In this document: positions 26,225-35,041 of the stretch, piece after piece
Position numbering within the stretch: the stretch's first letter is position 1
Layout: each line of letters opens with the position of its first letter
NCBI RefSeq assembly: GCF_002433005.1
Contig: NZ_DJHF01000018.1
Coordinates: 18,246 to 82,245 of the forward strand
Reading direction: 5' to 3'
DNA from: Acetomicrobium sp. UBA5826
GTDB lineage: Bacteria; Synergistota; Synergistia; Synergistales; Acetomicrobiaceae
DNA length: 64,000 bases
The notes under the pieces: generated by a model
Told to the model about the DNA's origin: nothing
The model's input: only the letters and a program-made list of their open reading frames with translations
Databases searched by the model: none
Translations under genes and position numbers: made by a program

Positions 26225-26869
26225 TTAACCCCAAATATTTCCTCCCATTTCTTTCAGCTTTATATAAAAAAGTAATTTCTCGAGTTCTACAAATATATCG
26301 ACATTGTAAAGTATAATATGCTCCGACACAACCAAAGTGGTCGGCGCAAAGTTGAGTATCCCCTTAATGGGAGCGCTCTCGGTCGCCTTATCGACGACAT
26401 CCTGGGCTGCCGAAGAAGGCGTGGTTATGATTAAAACTTCTACACCTTCATCATTTAGCACTTGAGGCATATCCTCGACGTCATAACAGGGAATACCGTG
26501 TATTTTGCGGCCTATTTTGGCCGGATCTATGTCAAATAGCGCAACAATTCGAAACTTATCGCTCTCGAAGGCTTTATAGCCCAACAAAGCCTCCCCCAGG
26601 TTTCCAATGCCTATCATGGCTATTTTCCAGGTCTTCGGTGGGGCGAAAATTGTATTAAGATGGCTATATAACTTCTCTACGTTATACCCTACACCTCTTT
26701 TCCCTATTTCTCCAAAATAGGACAGATCTTTACGGACTTGGCTTGCCTTGATACCGAGACCGTCGCCGATCTCTTGGGAAGAAATTACCCTTTTCCCAGC
26801 TTCTCTACAACGCTCGAGATAACGAATATATTGCACCAATCTCTCAACTGTTGGCTCGGCTATTCTCAT
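26225..26869 (-). CDS. rex: Redox-sensing transcriptional repressor Rex
   Basis: NADH/NAD+ sensor that represses fermentation and respiration genes when NADH is low. The 214-residue protein has an N-terminal winged helix (SSQEIGDGLGIKASQVRKDL then GVGYNVEKL) and a Rossmann domain with the dinucleotide motif MIGIGNLGEALLGYKAF, ending in the domain-swap helix LEKLLFYIKLKEM. ATG overlaps the eno stop by 4 nt. Being in one unit with enolase links it to glycolysis and redox balance. I found no perfect Rex operator (TTGTTAA-N4-TTAACAA) in the local gaps. Confidence 0.95.
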   Translation of the reverse strand: MRIAEPTVERLVQYIRYLERCREAGKRVISSQEIGDGLGIKASQVRKDLSYFGEIGKRGVGYNVEKLYSHLNTIFAPPKTWKIAMIGIGNLGEALLGYKAFESDKFRIVALFDIDPAKIGRKIHGIPCYDVEDMPQVLNDEGVEVLIITTPSSAAQDVVDKATESAPIKGILNFAPTTLVVSEHIILYNVDIFVELEKLLFYIKLKEMGGNIWG

Positions 26870-28158
26870 CTCTCTGCCTTCCTTCCTCTAAAGGTTTTCA
26901 GCCCGGCAAACAACGCAAGATCGCCCAAATCTTCTGCGATCCTTAAAAGCTGATTATATTTAGCCACTCTATCTACACGAGCAGGTGCCCCTGTCTTTAT
27001 TTGGCCCACTCCAACGGAAACTGACAGATCACTGATGAAAGGATCGTCCGTCTCGCCAGATCTATGGGATATTATTGCTGAATAGGAATTCCTGACTGCC
27101 ATGTCTATTACTTCGAGAGTTTCGGTCAATGTCCCTATTTGATTGAGCTTTACGAGCACTGCATTGGCCATTCCTTCCTCAATACCCACAGCAAGCCTCT
27201 TCGGATTGGTAACGAAGATATCATCGCCCACCAGCTGCATTTCACCACCGAGGGCCTGGGTCAACATCTTCCAGCCCTCGAAATCGTCTTCCGCCATGCC
27301 GTCCTCTATGGACACGACAAAGGGATAATTTCGGCACAATTTCACGTAATACTCAACTAACTGTTCGGGGTTATAATTCTTTCCCTCCCCCTTGAAGCGA
27401 TAAACACCATCGTCGTAAAGCTCGGAGGCAGCCACGTCCAATGCTAAACTAATATCTTCTCCAGGTTTATATCCGCAGCCGGCAATGGCTTCGACCAAAA
27501 CCTCTAAGGCTTCCTCGGCACCGGCCAAATCGGGCGCAAACCCCCCCTCGTCGCCTACGGATGTATTTTTACCTTTGTTCTTCAGCAGCTTCTTTAAAGA
27601 GTGATAAACCTCCGTCCCCATTCTAAGAGCTTCGCCAAAACTTTCCGCACCATGGGGCACTATCATGAATTCCTGCATATCCAGATTGTTATCGGCATGA
27701 GCTCCTCCGTTTATAACGTTCATCATCGGAGTGGGCAAGAGGAAGGGACCCAATCCGCCAATATATCTCCACAGCGGAAGTTCCCTTTCCATAGCTGCCA
27801 ACCTCGCCACAGCCATGGAAACGGCAAGGATTGCGTTCGCTCCCAGGTTGCTTTTGTTTGAGGTACCATCCAATTCGATCATTATATTATCTATAAGCGC
27901 CTGTTCGCCAGGATCGATCCCTATTATTTCTGGAGCTATCTTTTCTTTGACATTGGCTACAGCTCTACGAACGCCCTTACCCCCGTAACGTCCGTCTCCG
28001 TCCCTTAACTCGACAGCCTCATGCTTTCCGGTAGAGGCACCGGAGGGGACTGCTGCCCTTGCCATTAATCCGCTATCCAGCCAAACCTCTGCTTCAACAG
28101 TAGGATTACCCCTGGAATCAAGAATTTCGCGAGCATTTACGCCAACTATGTGGCCCAT
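26866..28158 (-). CDS. eno: Enolase
   Basis: Converts 2-phosphoglycerate to phosphoenolpyruvate. The 430-residue protein has all signatures: AREILDSRGNPTVEAEVWL, SGASTGKHEAVELRDGD, Mg ligands in SLALDVAASE, VSIEDGMAEDD and VGDDIFVTN, catalytic Lys in VLVKLNQIGTLTE and ISHRSGETDD. A GTG three codons earlier (28167) is too close to the AGAGGTG ribosome site, so ATG at 28156-28158 is preferred. Lies between rqcP and rex. Confidence 0.97.
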   Translation of the reverse strand: MGHIVGVNAREILDSRGNPTVEAEVWLDSGLMARAAVPSGASTGKHEAVELRDGDGRYGGKGVRRAVANVKEKIAPEIIGIDPGEQALIDNIMIELDGTSNKSNLGANAILAVSMAVARLAAMERELPLWRYIGGLGPFLLPTPMMNVINGGAHADNNLDMQEFMIVPHGAESFGEALRMGTEVYHSLKKLLKNKGKNTSVGDEGGFAPDLAGAEEALEVLVEAIAGCGYKPGEDISLALDVAASELYDDGVYRFKGEGKNYNPEQLVEYYVKLCRNYPFVVSIEDGMAEDDFEGWKMLTQALGGEMQLVGDDIFVTNPKRLAVGIEEGMANAVLVKLNQIGTLTETLEVIDMAVRNSYSAIISHRSGETDDPFISDLSVSVGVGQIKTGAPARVDRVAKYNQLLRIAEDLGDLALFAGLKTFRGRKAER

Positions 28159-28185
28159 CAACTTCACCTCTCTTAAATGATCAGG

Positions 28186-28455
28186 TTAAGGTATATCCTT
28201 GTGTTCTACTGCATGCTCCTCTAATACTTCGTAACTGCGATTGCCCTTTTTCAACAATAGCTCATCGTTACATATAACCGAAACCTTCAAAGTCCTCCTT
28301 GGGAAGGCAACCTCAACTATGTCGCCCACCTTTACCATAGAAGAAGCTTTAACAGGCCTGCCGTTTAATCTTACCACGCCTGCTGCAATCATCTCTTGCG
28401 CCACTGAACGCCTTTTTACAATACGGGATATCTTTAAATACTTGTCGATCCTCAT
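28186..28455 (-). CDS. rqcP: S4-domain RNA-binding protein, RqcP (YabO) family
   Basis: An 89-residue S4-domain protein (MRIDKYLKISRIVKRRSVAQ, then GVVRLNGRPVKASSMVKVGD) closely patterned on RqcP/YabO of Bacillus. RqcP binds the obstructed 50S subunit with RqcH and helps move the A- and P-site tRNAs during alanine tailing in ribosome-associated quality control. The related heat-shock protein Hsp15 is an alternative name for the same architecture in proteobacteria. It heads the rqcP-eno-rex unit. No rqcH is in the window. Confidence 0.8.
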   Translation of the reverse strand: MRIDKYLKISRIVKRRSVAQEMIAAGVVRLNGRPVKASSMVKVGDIVEVAFPRRTLKVSVICNDELLLKKGNRSYEVLEEHAVEHKDIP

Positions 28456-28500
28456 TATCTATGCCCCTCTAGCGACACAAACGCCTTAGAAATGAGTATA

Positions 28501-28528
28501 AATATAACACAGGCGCCGATCAACACAA
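28501..28528 (-). promoter_or_regulatory. Possible promoter for rqcP-eno-rex
   Basis: On the minus strand TTGTGT (28523-28528) is followed after 16 bases by TATATT (28501-28506), about 45 nt before the rqcP ATG. Just upstream is an inverted repeat, AACAT-N7-ATGTT (about 28546-28562), that could be an operator. Both are suggestive only. Confidence 0.35.
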
Positions 28529-28610
28529 AGATTTTAATTTCGCATCAACATTAGGTTCATGTTAACTTATAATCCAAATCTCATAAACCGATGTTATGTA
28601 TTTTAACAAA

Positions 28611-28656
28611 AAACAAAGCCGAGCGGGGACATACTCTTTGCCGCTCGGCTTTGTTT
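28611..28656. terminator. Bidirectional intrinsic terminator after the baeRF gene
   Basis: Near-perfect hairpin, arms ACAAAGCCGAGCGG (28613-28626) and CCGCTCGGCTTTGT (28641-28654), flanked by A-rich sequence on one side and T-rich on the other. It starts 6 nt beyond the baeRF stop and separates that gene from rqcP-eno-rex. Confidence 0.85.
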
Positions 28657-28661
28657 TCACA

Positions 28662-29807
28662 TTATATTAAGAAGCGTAAAGTTGCTCCTACGCCTTCATA
28701 CTCCCTTAAAGGAGACTCGCCCCCAATCACCCTCACATCGCCATCATCGCACAAAGTCTTGTAGATCAAAAGATCTATTACATCCTCAACGTCTTCCATC
28801 CTGCCATGGCACAAGGGGCAGAGATCCTCGTCCAAGCCCAATGCACCACAAGAAGAACACCTTTTGCCGGCTATCTCCTTATGGCTGTCGACAATGAGCT
28901 TATGTATGGCATGAAGATTGGAAGCGTGAATTACCCCCCTAAGCCCGGCAACGGCCAAACCACCCTTTTCATGCTCCGTTATGAGACCATCGATCAAGTT
29001 CGAGCTCTCGACTACGAAGGTCTGAAGGGCATGATCGGCAACAGCATCGACTACCGCCTTGGGCTGATCGGTAATTCCAAGATTTTCCAAGACTTCGACG
29101 GGAATTCCGGTAATTATCTCTTTAAGAAGATCGGCAACGACCAAAGCGTAATTCGTGTTGCCTCCCACCAATATAATCGAGTAATTGTCTTCATCGTAGA
29201 GGGCTCTCATGGTTGCCCCGACGTTTTTCAAATGTTTTTCCACGTGATCTTCGACATGTCTTTTAATTCTCGTTTCTTCGAGTCCATACCACCCTGCAGA
29301 TTTAACCTTGGGGGGCACATCCTCTTCAAGTGTCATGAGCTTATCGACGGAACTTGCGTATACCCTGAAAAATGTAGCCCTTCTGGCCTCAACGACCGCA
29401 GCGAGGGCGAGTTTGTGAGGGGACAGGGTTTCGACAAGGGGCGCCAAAAAAGGGTGGTCCAGAAATTTTATTTTATTCACTACCAATATGGGAAGTCCTA
29501 TAAATCGACGATAATCTCCATGCAGGTCAGCAAAACAGGACACTCCTTTAGCTTCGCTGAAACCGCCGTGAGATAGTTCGTCGCTCAACTCATTAAATAG
29601 CGAAGCGACGGTTTCGTTACATTGTTTGCAATTAGCATCTCCGCAAACGTATTTCACCTCCTCGGAGGCCTTTTTTTGAAGATTTTTAAGATCGATCAAT
29701 ATCTCTTTGGCCGACCTTTGCGCTCTATCGCAATCAACGTACAGCGACATAAGAAAGGGCTTCCCTTCGCATTCCCTCAACAATCCTTTGACTACGTCTT
29801 CGAACAT
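28662..29807 (-). CDS. Bacterial eRF1/Vms1-like protein (baeRF superfamily) with zinc ribbon
   Basis: A 381-residue protein that resembles the bacterial/archaeal eRF1-like (baeRF) group, related to peptidyl-tRNA hydrolases such as eukaryotic Vms1. Evidence: the N-terminal FLMSLYVDCDR strand, the segment AGWYGLEETRIKRHVEDHVE at the position of the catalytic loop plus helix, and the eL30-like domain IILVGGNTNYALVVADLL. The catalytic Gln of the GGQ-type loop is not evident. Two Cys pairs occur: CGDANCKQC near residue 58 and a zinc ribbon CSSCGALGLDEDLCPLCHG near 325. The longest frame begins at GTG 29816, but ATG at 29805-29807 has GGGGG eight bases upstream. It stands alone between rpoD and a strong terminator. 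Confidence 0.7.
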   Translation of the reverse strand: MFEDVVKGLLRECEGKPFLMSLYVDCDRAQRSAKEILIDLKNLQKKASEEVKYVCGDANCKQCNETVASLFNELSDELSHGGFSEAKGVSCFADLHGDYRRFIGLPILVVNKIKFLDHPFLAPLVETLSPHKLALAAVVEARRATFFRVYASSVDKLMTLEEDVPPKVKSAGWYGLEETRIKRHVEDHVEKHLKNVGATMRALYDEDNYSIILVGGNTNYALVVADLLKEIITGIPVEVLENLGITDQPKAVVDAVADHALQTFVVESSNLIDGLITEHEKGGLAVAGLRGVIHASNLHAIHKLIVDSHKEIAGKRCSSCGALGLDEDLCPLCHGRMEDVEDVIDLLIYKTLCDDGDVRVIGGESPLREYEGVGATLRFLI

Positions 29808-29897
29808 CAATCGCACCCCCTCTTTAAAAGTTACCTTATTTCATACTTCGCCTTCTTCAATTACAACCCTCATCGATCACATTAAGTAATCCTTTCT

Positions 29898-31118
29898 TTA
29901 TTCTAAATAATCTCGCAACCTTTTGCTCCTGCTGGGGTGGCGCAATTTACGCAAAGCCTTGGCCTCAATTTGTCTTATCCGCTCTCTGGTAACGTTGAAG
30001 CGCTTGCCCACTTCTTCCAGAGTATGGGCATGGCCATCTTCCAGGCCAAATCTCAAACGCAATACCTCTCGCTCTCTCTCGGTCAGCTCGCCAAGCATCT
30101 CTTCCAGTTGTTCCCGCAATAATTGACCAGCCGTGGCGTCTTCCGGATTAGGAGATTCCTTATCCTCCAAAAAGTCTCCCAGTTGGCTGTCTTCCTCTTC
30201 CCCTATAGGCGTCTCTAGAGAGACGGGCTCTTGGGCAATTCTTTGAATGTCCTCGACTTTCTCCGGCGGCAAGCCCAAAGCCTGTGCTATTTCCTCTATG
30301 GTCGGTTCTCTACCCAGTTGTTGTACCAACTGCCGAGAAACTCGAATGAGCTTGTTTATTGTCTCCACCATATGCACGGGAATTCTGATGGTGCGCGCCT
30401 GGTCGGCAATTGCCCTCGTAATGGCCTGTCTGATCCACCACGTAGCATAGGTACTGAATTTGAATCCCTTTCTGTAATCGAACTTCTCTACGGCCCGTAT
30501 CAAACCAAGATTGCCCTCCTGGATCAGATCCAGAAATGACAAGCCTCTTCCTATATACTTCTTTGCTATACTTACGACGAGACGCAGGTTCGCCTCTATG
30601 AGCTTTTTCTTAGCCTCTTCGTCTCCCTCTTCGACCCGTTTCGCCAGCTCCACCTCTTCTTCCGGAGTAAGCAGAGAGATCTTTCCTATCTCTCTCAAAT
30701 ACATTCTCACTGGGTCGGATATGGAAACACTTTCTATGTCCGAAAGTTCTTCCAGACTCACTTGAGGGAGAAGTTCGCCTTGCCTGATCTCTTGAAGTTT
30801 ATCTTCTTCTTTAACATCTATTCCCAATTCCAAGAGATTGGAGTAAACGTTGTCCATTATATCAGCCTCACTAAGGGCCTCCTGGGGCAAATATTTTTCA
30901 AGGTCATCATATGTGATAAAGCCCTTTTGTCGCCCCTCCTGCAACAGTTCGCGGATATTTTCTATCAATTCTGCCATTTCGTGACTTTCCACGTCTTCGA
31001 ATTCCTGTGGTTCCTGATCCACGATATTCTCGTTACGCTCCTTTTGTCTGTCTTCGCCTTCGAATTTTTCCGACTTTTCAACATCTTTATCTTTTTTGCT
31101 GTTGTCTTTCCTGCTCAT
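29898..31118 (-). CDS. rpoD: RNA polymerase primary sigma factor RpoD (SigA)
   Basis: Housekeeping sigma-70 factor. The 406-residue protein has a charged N-terminal region 1.1, region 1.2 (DPVRMYLREIGKISLLTPEE), region 2 with the -10 recognition helix (KFSTYATWWIRQAITRAIAD), region 3, and region 4 with the -35 reading helix-turn-helix (TLEEVGKRFNVTRERIRQIE). No large insertion between 1.2 and 2, as in SigA of Firmicutes. ATG overlaps the dnaG stop by 4 nt, the classical dnaG-rpoD pair of the macromolecular synthesis operon (without rpsU here). Confidence 0.97.
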   Translation of the reverse strand: MSRKDNSKKDKDVEKSEKFEGEDRQKERNENIVDQEPQEFEDVESHEMAELIENIRELLQEGRQKGFITYDDLEKYLPQEALSEADIMDNVYSNLLELGIDVKEEDKLQEIRQGELLPQVSLEELSDIESVSISDPVRMYLREIGKISLLTPEEEVELAKRVEEGDEEAKKKLIEANLRLVVSIAKKYIGRGLSFLDLIQEGNLGLIRAVEKFDYRKGFKFSTYATWWIRQAITRAIADQARTIRIPVHMVETINKLIRVSRQLVQQLGREPTIEEIAQALGLPPEKVEDIQRIAQEPVSLETPIGEEEDSQLGDFLEDKESPNPEDATAGQLLREQLEEMLGELTEREREVLRLRFGLEDGHAHTLEEVGKRFNVTRERIRQIEAKALRKLRHPSRSKRLRDYLE

Positions 31119-32869
31119 CTGTCCTCCTTTCCTCCTTTCAGCAAGGAAGCTATCCTTCGCATTTCCTTTATTTCATCGTAATTGGCTTCTCCTTTGAGCA
31201 TCTTCGAATAAAGCTCGTCATATCTAAATTTAATCGATCTCAACCTCAGTTCGCCTACAATTACGTCCCATGGGCTTATTCCTTCCTCGAATTGTTCGCA
31301 AAAGGCGTTACCCAGGGCCAACGTTTGCAAGGGGAAGAGGTCCCCTGAATTCAACCATCGTTTCTCCAATTCTTCGGTGGATTCGCCGTTAATTAAGGCC
31401 GCAACCAGAGTTTTTATCCTTTCGTCTGAAATTAGAGGGTATATCTCCTCCTCCCTCAAATGATGCCTTTTTTCTAGATCATTCCATAGAAGAGCAAAAA
31501 GAGCCGCTTCTTTTGCATCGACCGCCAAACTTTTTTCATCCTGTTTCTTGCATCCATTTATATATACGCGAGATTTGGCCGATTTCCTTTTTTTTTCATC
31601 TTCAGCCCTGGTTTTATTTGCCCCAAAGTTCAACAGCATATTCTCCAAGGCATGCCTAGGAACCTCCAAGGCAGCAGCTATTTGGGGCATAAAGGGGGCA
31701 AGGTCGGGCAATGAAATCCTGGAGAAAGATTCTAGCAATTCCTCTACAGTTTTCTTTCGCAGAGAGAGATCTTTTAATGCTTTCTCTCTTATTTTTAAAT
31801 GATAAAGAGGAAGATGGAGGCTTTGACTTAAAAGGTCCTTGAAGGCCCTCTCCCCCTCCTTCGATAAAAACTCATCCGGATCGGCATCATGGGGCAAGAC
31901 AACTACTTTTACCTGTAAACCCGAAGCTTGCAACAGATACATCCCCCGTATTGCCGCTTCCTGACCGGCCGTATCGGCATCGTAGCAAACGTAACAAACA
32001 TCGGCAAATCTGCTTATCAAATTTGCCTGCTCCTCGGTCAATGCCGTCCCCAGAGACGCTACGGATTCGCCAAACCCCGATATGTGCAGTCTGATTGCAT
32101 CCATGTAGCCTTCGACCAAAATAGCCCGCCCCTTCTCACGCATGGCATCCTTGGCGACATTAAGCAGATATAGGCATCGTCCTTTATGAAACAGGGGGCT
32201 TTCCGGCGTGTTGATATATTTGGCGCCCTCACCCGCTATGGAACGTCCTCCAAAGCCAATTAACCGACCCATTACATCCCTAATGGGGAAGATTATTCTA
32301 CCTCTGAAACGATCATACAAACCCCGTTGACCTTCGATAACCAAACCGCATTCGATGGCAGCTTTCGAAGGAATGCCGGCCTTATTGAGGAGGCGCCACA
32401 AATAATCCCATGAAGGAGGCGCCCACCCTATCTCAAAGCGGGACCACCACTTCTCCGATAGTCTCCTCTGAATTAGATACCTTCTGGCAACTTCTCCTCC
32501 TGCGCTTTCCAGGCTGTCACGGTATATCTTAAGTGCTTTCTCCATTACTTCGCTTAAGCTCCACTCGTTACGCCTGGTTTCATTGCTTTCGATTTTGATT
32601 CCAACTCTGTTGGCAAGCAATTCAATGGCATCGGGAAAGCTCAGCCCCTCGATCTCCATTACAAAAGATATGACATCACCGCCTTTGCCGCAGCCGAAAC
32701 AATGAAAGAACTGCCTATCGGGCATAACGTAAAAAGACGGGGTTTTCTCGCTGTGGAATGGACACAGAGCTCTATACCCTTTTCCTACTTTCTTTAATTG
32801 AACATAATCGCCTACAATGTCCAATATGTCGAGCCTTCTTTTTATCTCTTCTATTTGAAATTTATCCAA
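31115..32869 (-). CDS. dnaG: DNA primase
   Basis: Makes RNA primers for replication. The 584 residues comprise an N-terminal zinc-binding domain (CPFHSEKTPSFYVMPDRQFF followed by HCFGCGKGG), the RNA polymerase/TOPRIM core with ILVEGYMDAIRLHISG and CYDADTAGQEAAIRGMYLL, and a C-terminal DnaB-binding region. Start is TTG at 32867-32869 with GGAGG seven bases upstream. It is the first gene of dnaG-rpoD, right after the hppA terminator. Confidence 0.96.
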   Translation of the reverse strand: MDKFQIEEIKRRLDILDIVGDYVQLKKVGKGYRALCPFHSEKTPSFYVMPDRQFFHCFGCGKGGDVISFVMEIEGLSFPDAIELLANRVGIKIESNETRRNEWSLSEVMEKALKIYRDSLESAGGEVARRYLIQRRLSEKWWSRFEIGWAPPSWDYLWRLLNKAGIPSKAAIECGLVIEGQRGLYDRFRGRIIFPIRDVMGRLIGFGGRSIAGEGAKYINTPESPLFHKGRCLYLLNVAKDAMREKGRAILVEGYMDAIRLHISGFGESVASLGTALTEEQANLISRFADVCYVCYDADTAGQEAAIRGMYLLQASGLQVKVVVLPHDADPDEFLSKEGERAFKDLLSQSLHLPLYHLKIREKALKDLSLRKKTVEELLESFSRISLPDLAPFMPQIAAALEVPRHALENMLLNFGANKTRAEDEKKRKSAKSRVYINGCKKQDEKSLAVDAKEAALFALLWNDLEKRHHLREEEIYPLISDERIKTLVAALINGESTEELEKRWLNSGDLFPLQTLALGNAFCEQFEEGISPWDVIVGELRLRSIKFRYDELYSKMLKGEANYDEIKEMRRIASLLKGGKEDR

Positions 32870-32890
32870 ACCAACCCCTCCAAAGCCAAA

Positions 32891-32918
32891 AAGGGAGGGA
32901 ACAACATCTGCCCTCCCT
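32891..32918 (-). terminator. Intrinsic terminator of hppA
   Basis: On the minus strand AGGGAGGG and CCCTCCCT pair across a loop of about ten bases and are followed by TTTTTGG. It lies about 50 nt past the hppA stop and about 20 nt ahead of dnaG. Confidence 0.8.
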
Positions 32919-32969
32919 AAAATTTCCGATAAAACTGGGTTTTGTCAACGGCGAATATTTAAGCGGCAG

Positions 32970-34931
32970 TTAGATTAGCAGCGGGGCTATGACGAGAGCG
33001 ATGATGGACATCAACTTGATCAATATGTTAAGGCTTGGACCGGCCGTATCCTTAAAGGGATCTCCCACAGTATCGCCGACCACGGCTGCTGCATGGGGAG
33101 GTGTACCCTTGCCGCCCAGATTGCCCTCTTCGATATATTTCTTAGCGTTATCCCAGGCTCCGCCAGCATTGGCCATGAAAATAGCAAGCATCACTCCCGT
33201 TACGATAGAACCGGCAAGCAGTCCGCCCAAAGCAGAAGGGCCCAGAAGCAAACCCACAATCACCGGAGAAAAGACCGCCATCATCCCGGGAACGACCATC
33301 TCTTTAAGGGCCGCCTTTGTAGAAATATCGATACACCGTTCGTAATCAGGTTCCTGCGAGCCTTCCATGATGCCCGGAATATCTTTGAACTGACGCCGCA
33401 CTTCTTCGATCATGCTCTGTGCAGCCCTTCCAACGGCTTGAATAGCCCTAGAGGAAAACACAAAAGGCAGCATCCCGCCTATAAAAAGCCCGATCAAAAC
33501 TCGAGCATCCATTAGATCTATATACTTCAAACCGATAGCGCTGGAGTAGGCTGAAAAAAGTGCAATGGCCGTCAAAGCAGCAGAGCCTATCGCAAGACCT
33601 TTACCCACCGCTGCAGTGGTATTCCCTACTGCATCCAACCTGTCGGTGATCTTTCTGACATCGGGCGACAAATGGCTCATCTCCGCTATGCCGCCAGCAT
33701 TGTCCGCTATGGGGCCATAGGCATCGACGCTCAACGTCATTCCCGTGATGGCAAGCATGCCTACTGCCGCACAGGCGATGCCGTACAAACCTCCCGTCTG
33801 AACGGCTACGAAAATAGCCGCACATATCAATAAAACCGGCCACATAGTCGATTTCATTCCCACCGCAATCCCGGTCAGAATGTTGGTCGCATATCCCGTC
33901 GTCGACGCGTTGGCAATTTCTTTTACGGAAGTGTAAAAAGAAGAAGTATATATCTCAGTTATATAACCTATGGCAACTCCGCAGATGACTCCAGCCAAAA
34001 CTGCCCAAAAGAGGGACAAATCGCTGAACACGGCCATCGTTAAAAAGAAAGAACCGATTATCATCAAAATGCCCGTAGCAAAAGTGCCCTTTCTAAGGGC
34101 GAGCTGAGGATCTCCCTTCTCTTTGATCCGGACGAAAAAGGTTCCTATGAGCGCCGATACTATTCCTATCGCTGCAAGCAAGATCGGAAAGGACACACCG
34201 GTAATGCCAAATATGCCGGCTCCAATAGCCATAGCAGCTATGATCGAATTAACGTACGATTCGAAAAGGTCCGCACCCATGCCGGCAATATCTCCCACAT
34301 TATCGCCCACGTTGTCCGCTATGACGGCAGGATTTCGGGGATCGTCCTCGGGAATTCCGGCCTCCACCTTGCCGACCAAGTCGGCCCCGACATCGGCTGC
34401 TTTAGTGTAAATGCCACCCCCGACCCTTGCAAAAAGCGCTATAGAGCTTGCTCCAAAGCCAAAGGCCGTGATAATGTTCGGATCCCTATATAGCAAAAAG
34501 GTAACTATTATTCCTAAGATTCCTACGCCAACCACGGTCATGCCCATGACGGAACCGCCCGAAAAGGCAATCTTTAAGGCCTGATTCATGCCAGTAGTGG
34601 CAGCAAAGGCCGTCTTCCCGTTGGCCCTCGTAGCCACCCTCATACCCAAAAAACCGGAAACGGCGCTACAGACGGCCCCCAACAGAAAGGAAACCGCCAT
34701 GGGAAGGCCCAACTTCCAGGCCAAAAGGCAGGCCACTACGATCACGAAGGGAATGAGAGCCCTGTACTCTCTATACAGAAACGCCATGGCACCTCTTTGG
34801 ATAATGTTCGAGAGGTAATTTATCCGATCATTATCCACTTTATATCCGTTTATGCGATTAACTACTATAACAGCGTATAACAATGCTACTATTCCCGCGC
34901 CTATTGAAGACCACAACGCAAATCCGTTCAT
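32970..34931 (-). CDS. hppA: Membrane-bound ion-pumping pyrophosphatase, K+-dependent type
   Basis: Couples pyrophosphate hydrolysis to Na+ and/or H+ export. The 653-residue protein has about 16 spans and the PPi-binding motif DVGADLVGKVEAGIPEDDPR followed by ADNVGDNVGDIAGMGADLFE, plus C-terminal GDTVGDPFKDTAGPS. In GNTTAAVGKG the residue after GNTTA is Ala rather than Lys, which by family knowledge marks K+-dependent enzymes; these are often Na+ pumps. Ion choice cannot be fixed from this alone. It is a single-gene unit with its own promoter, leader hairpin and terminator. Energy recovery from PPi is common in low-energy fermenters. Confidence 0.96.
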   Translation of the reverse strand: MNGFALWSSIGAGIVALLYAVIVVNRINGYKVDNDRINYLSNIIQRGAMAFLYREYRALIPFVIVVACLLAWKLGLPMAVSFLLGAVCSAVSGFLGMRVATRANGKTAFAATTGMNQALKIAFSGGSVMGMTVVGVGILGIIVTFLLYRDPNIITAFGFGASSIALFARVGGGIYTKAADVGADLVGKVEAGIPEDDPRNPAVIADNVGDNVGDIAGMGADLFESYVNSIIAAMAIGAGIFGITGVSFPILLAAIGIVSALIGTFFVRIKEKGDPQLALRKGTFATGILMIIGSFFLTMAVFSDLSLFWAVLAGVICGVAIGYITEIYTSSFYTSVKEIANASTTGYATNILTGIAVGMKSTMWPVLLICAAIFVAVQTGGLYGIACAAVGMLAITGMTLSVDAYGPIADNAGGIAEMSHLSPDVRKITDRLDAVGNTTAAVGKGLAIGSAALTAIALFSAYSSAIGLKYIDLMDARVLIGLFIGGMLPFVFSSRAIQAVGRAAQSMIEEVRRQFKDIPGIMEGSQEPDYERCIDISTKAALKEMVVPGMMAVFSPVIVGLLLGPSALGGLLAGSIVTGVMLAIFMANAGGAWDNAKKYIEEGNLGGKGTPPHAAAVVGDTVGDPFKDTAGPSLNILIKLMSIIALVIAPLLI

Positions 34932-34962
34932 TGCCAGATCCCTCCGTTTACGATAATTTCAA

Positions 34963-34984
34963 GCCCGCCTTTGTTTAGGCGGGC
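34963..34984 (-). other. GC-rich hairpin in the hppA leader
   Basis: A perfect 7-bp inverted repeat, GCCCGCC and GGCGGGC around an 8-base loop, lies 32 nt before the hppA ATG and inside the predicted leader. It is followed on the minus strand by TTGAAATT, too T-poor for a standard terminator. It may protect the mRNA 5' end or act as an attenuator, or be a weak terminator for mobB. The 230-base gap between mobB and hppA holds no gene I can support. Confidence 0.5.
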
Positions 34985-35012
34985 GCAACTGATCATATAA
35001 GAAGCGACCCTA

Positions 35013-35041
35013 ATTATATGCAGGTTACCCTAAATTTGCAA
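35013..35041 (-). promoter_or_regulatory. Sigma-A-type promoter for hppA
   Basis: TTGCAA (35036-35041) and a perfect TATAAT (35013-35018) are separated by exactly 17 bases on the minus strand, giving a predicted leader of about 75 nt before the hppA ATG. Confidence 0.7.

Noticed and set aside
28591..28612. Rex operator TTGTTA…TAACAT
   Set aside because: Spacing is one base longer than the consensus and the right arm is imperfect; kept only as a weak lead.
28806..29576. 256-codon plus-strand reading frame opposite the baeRF gene
   Set aside because: No domain, no ribosome site; the minus-strand gene has motifs, a good start and a terminator.
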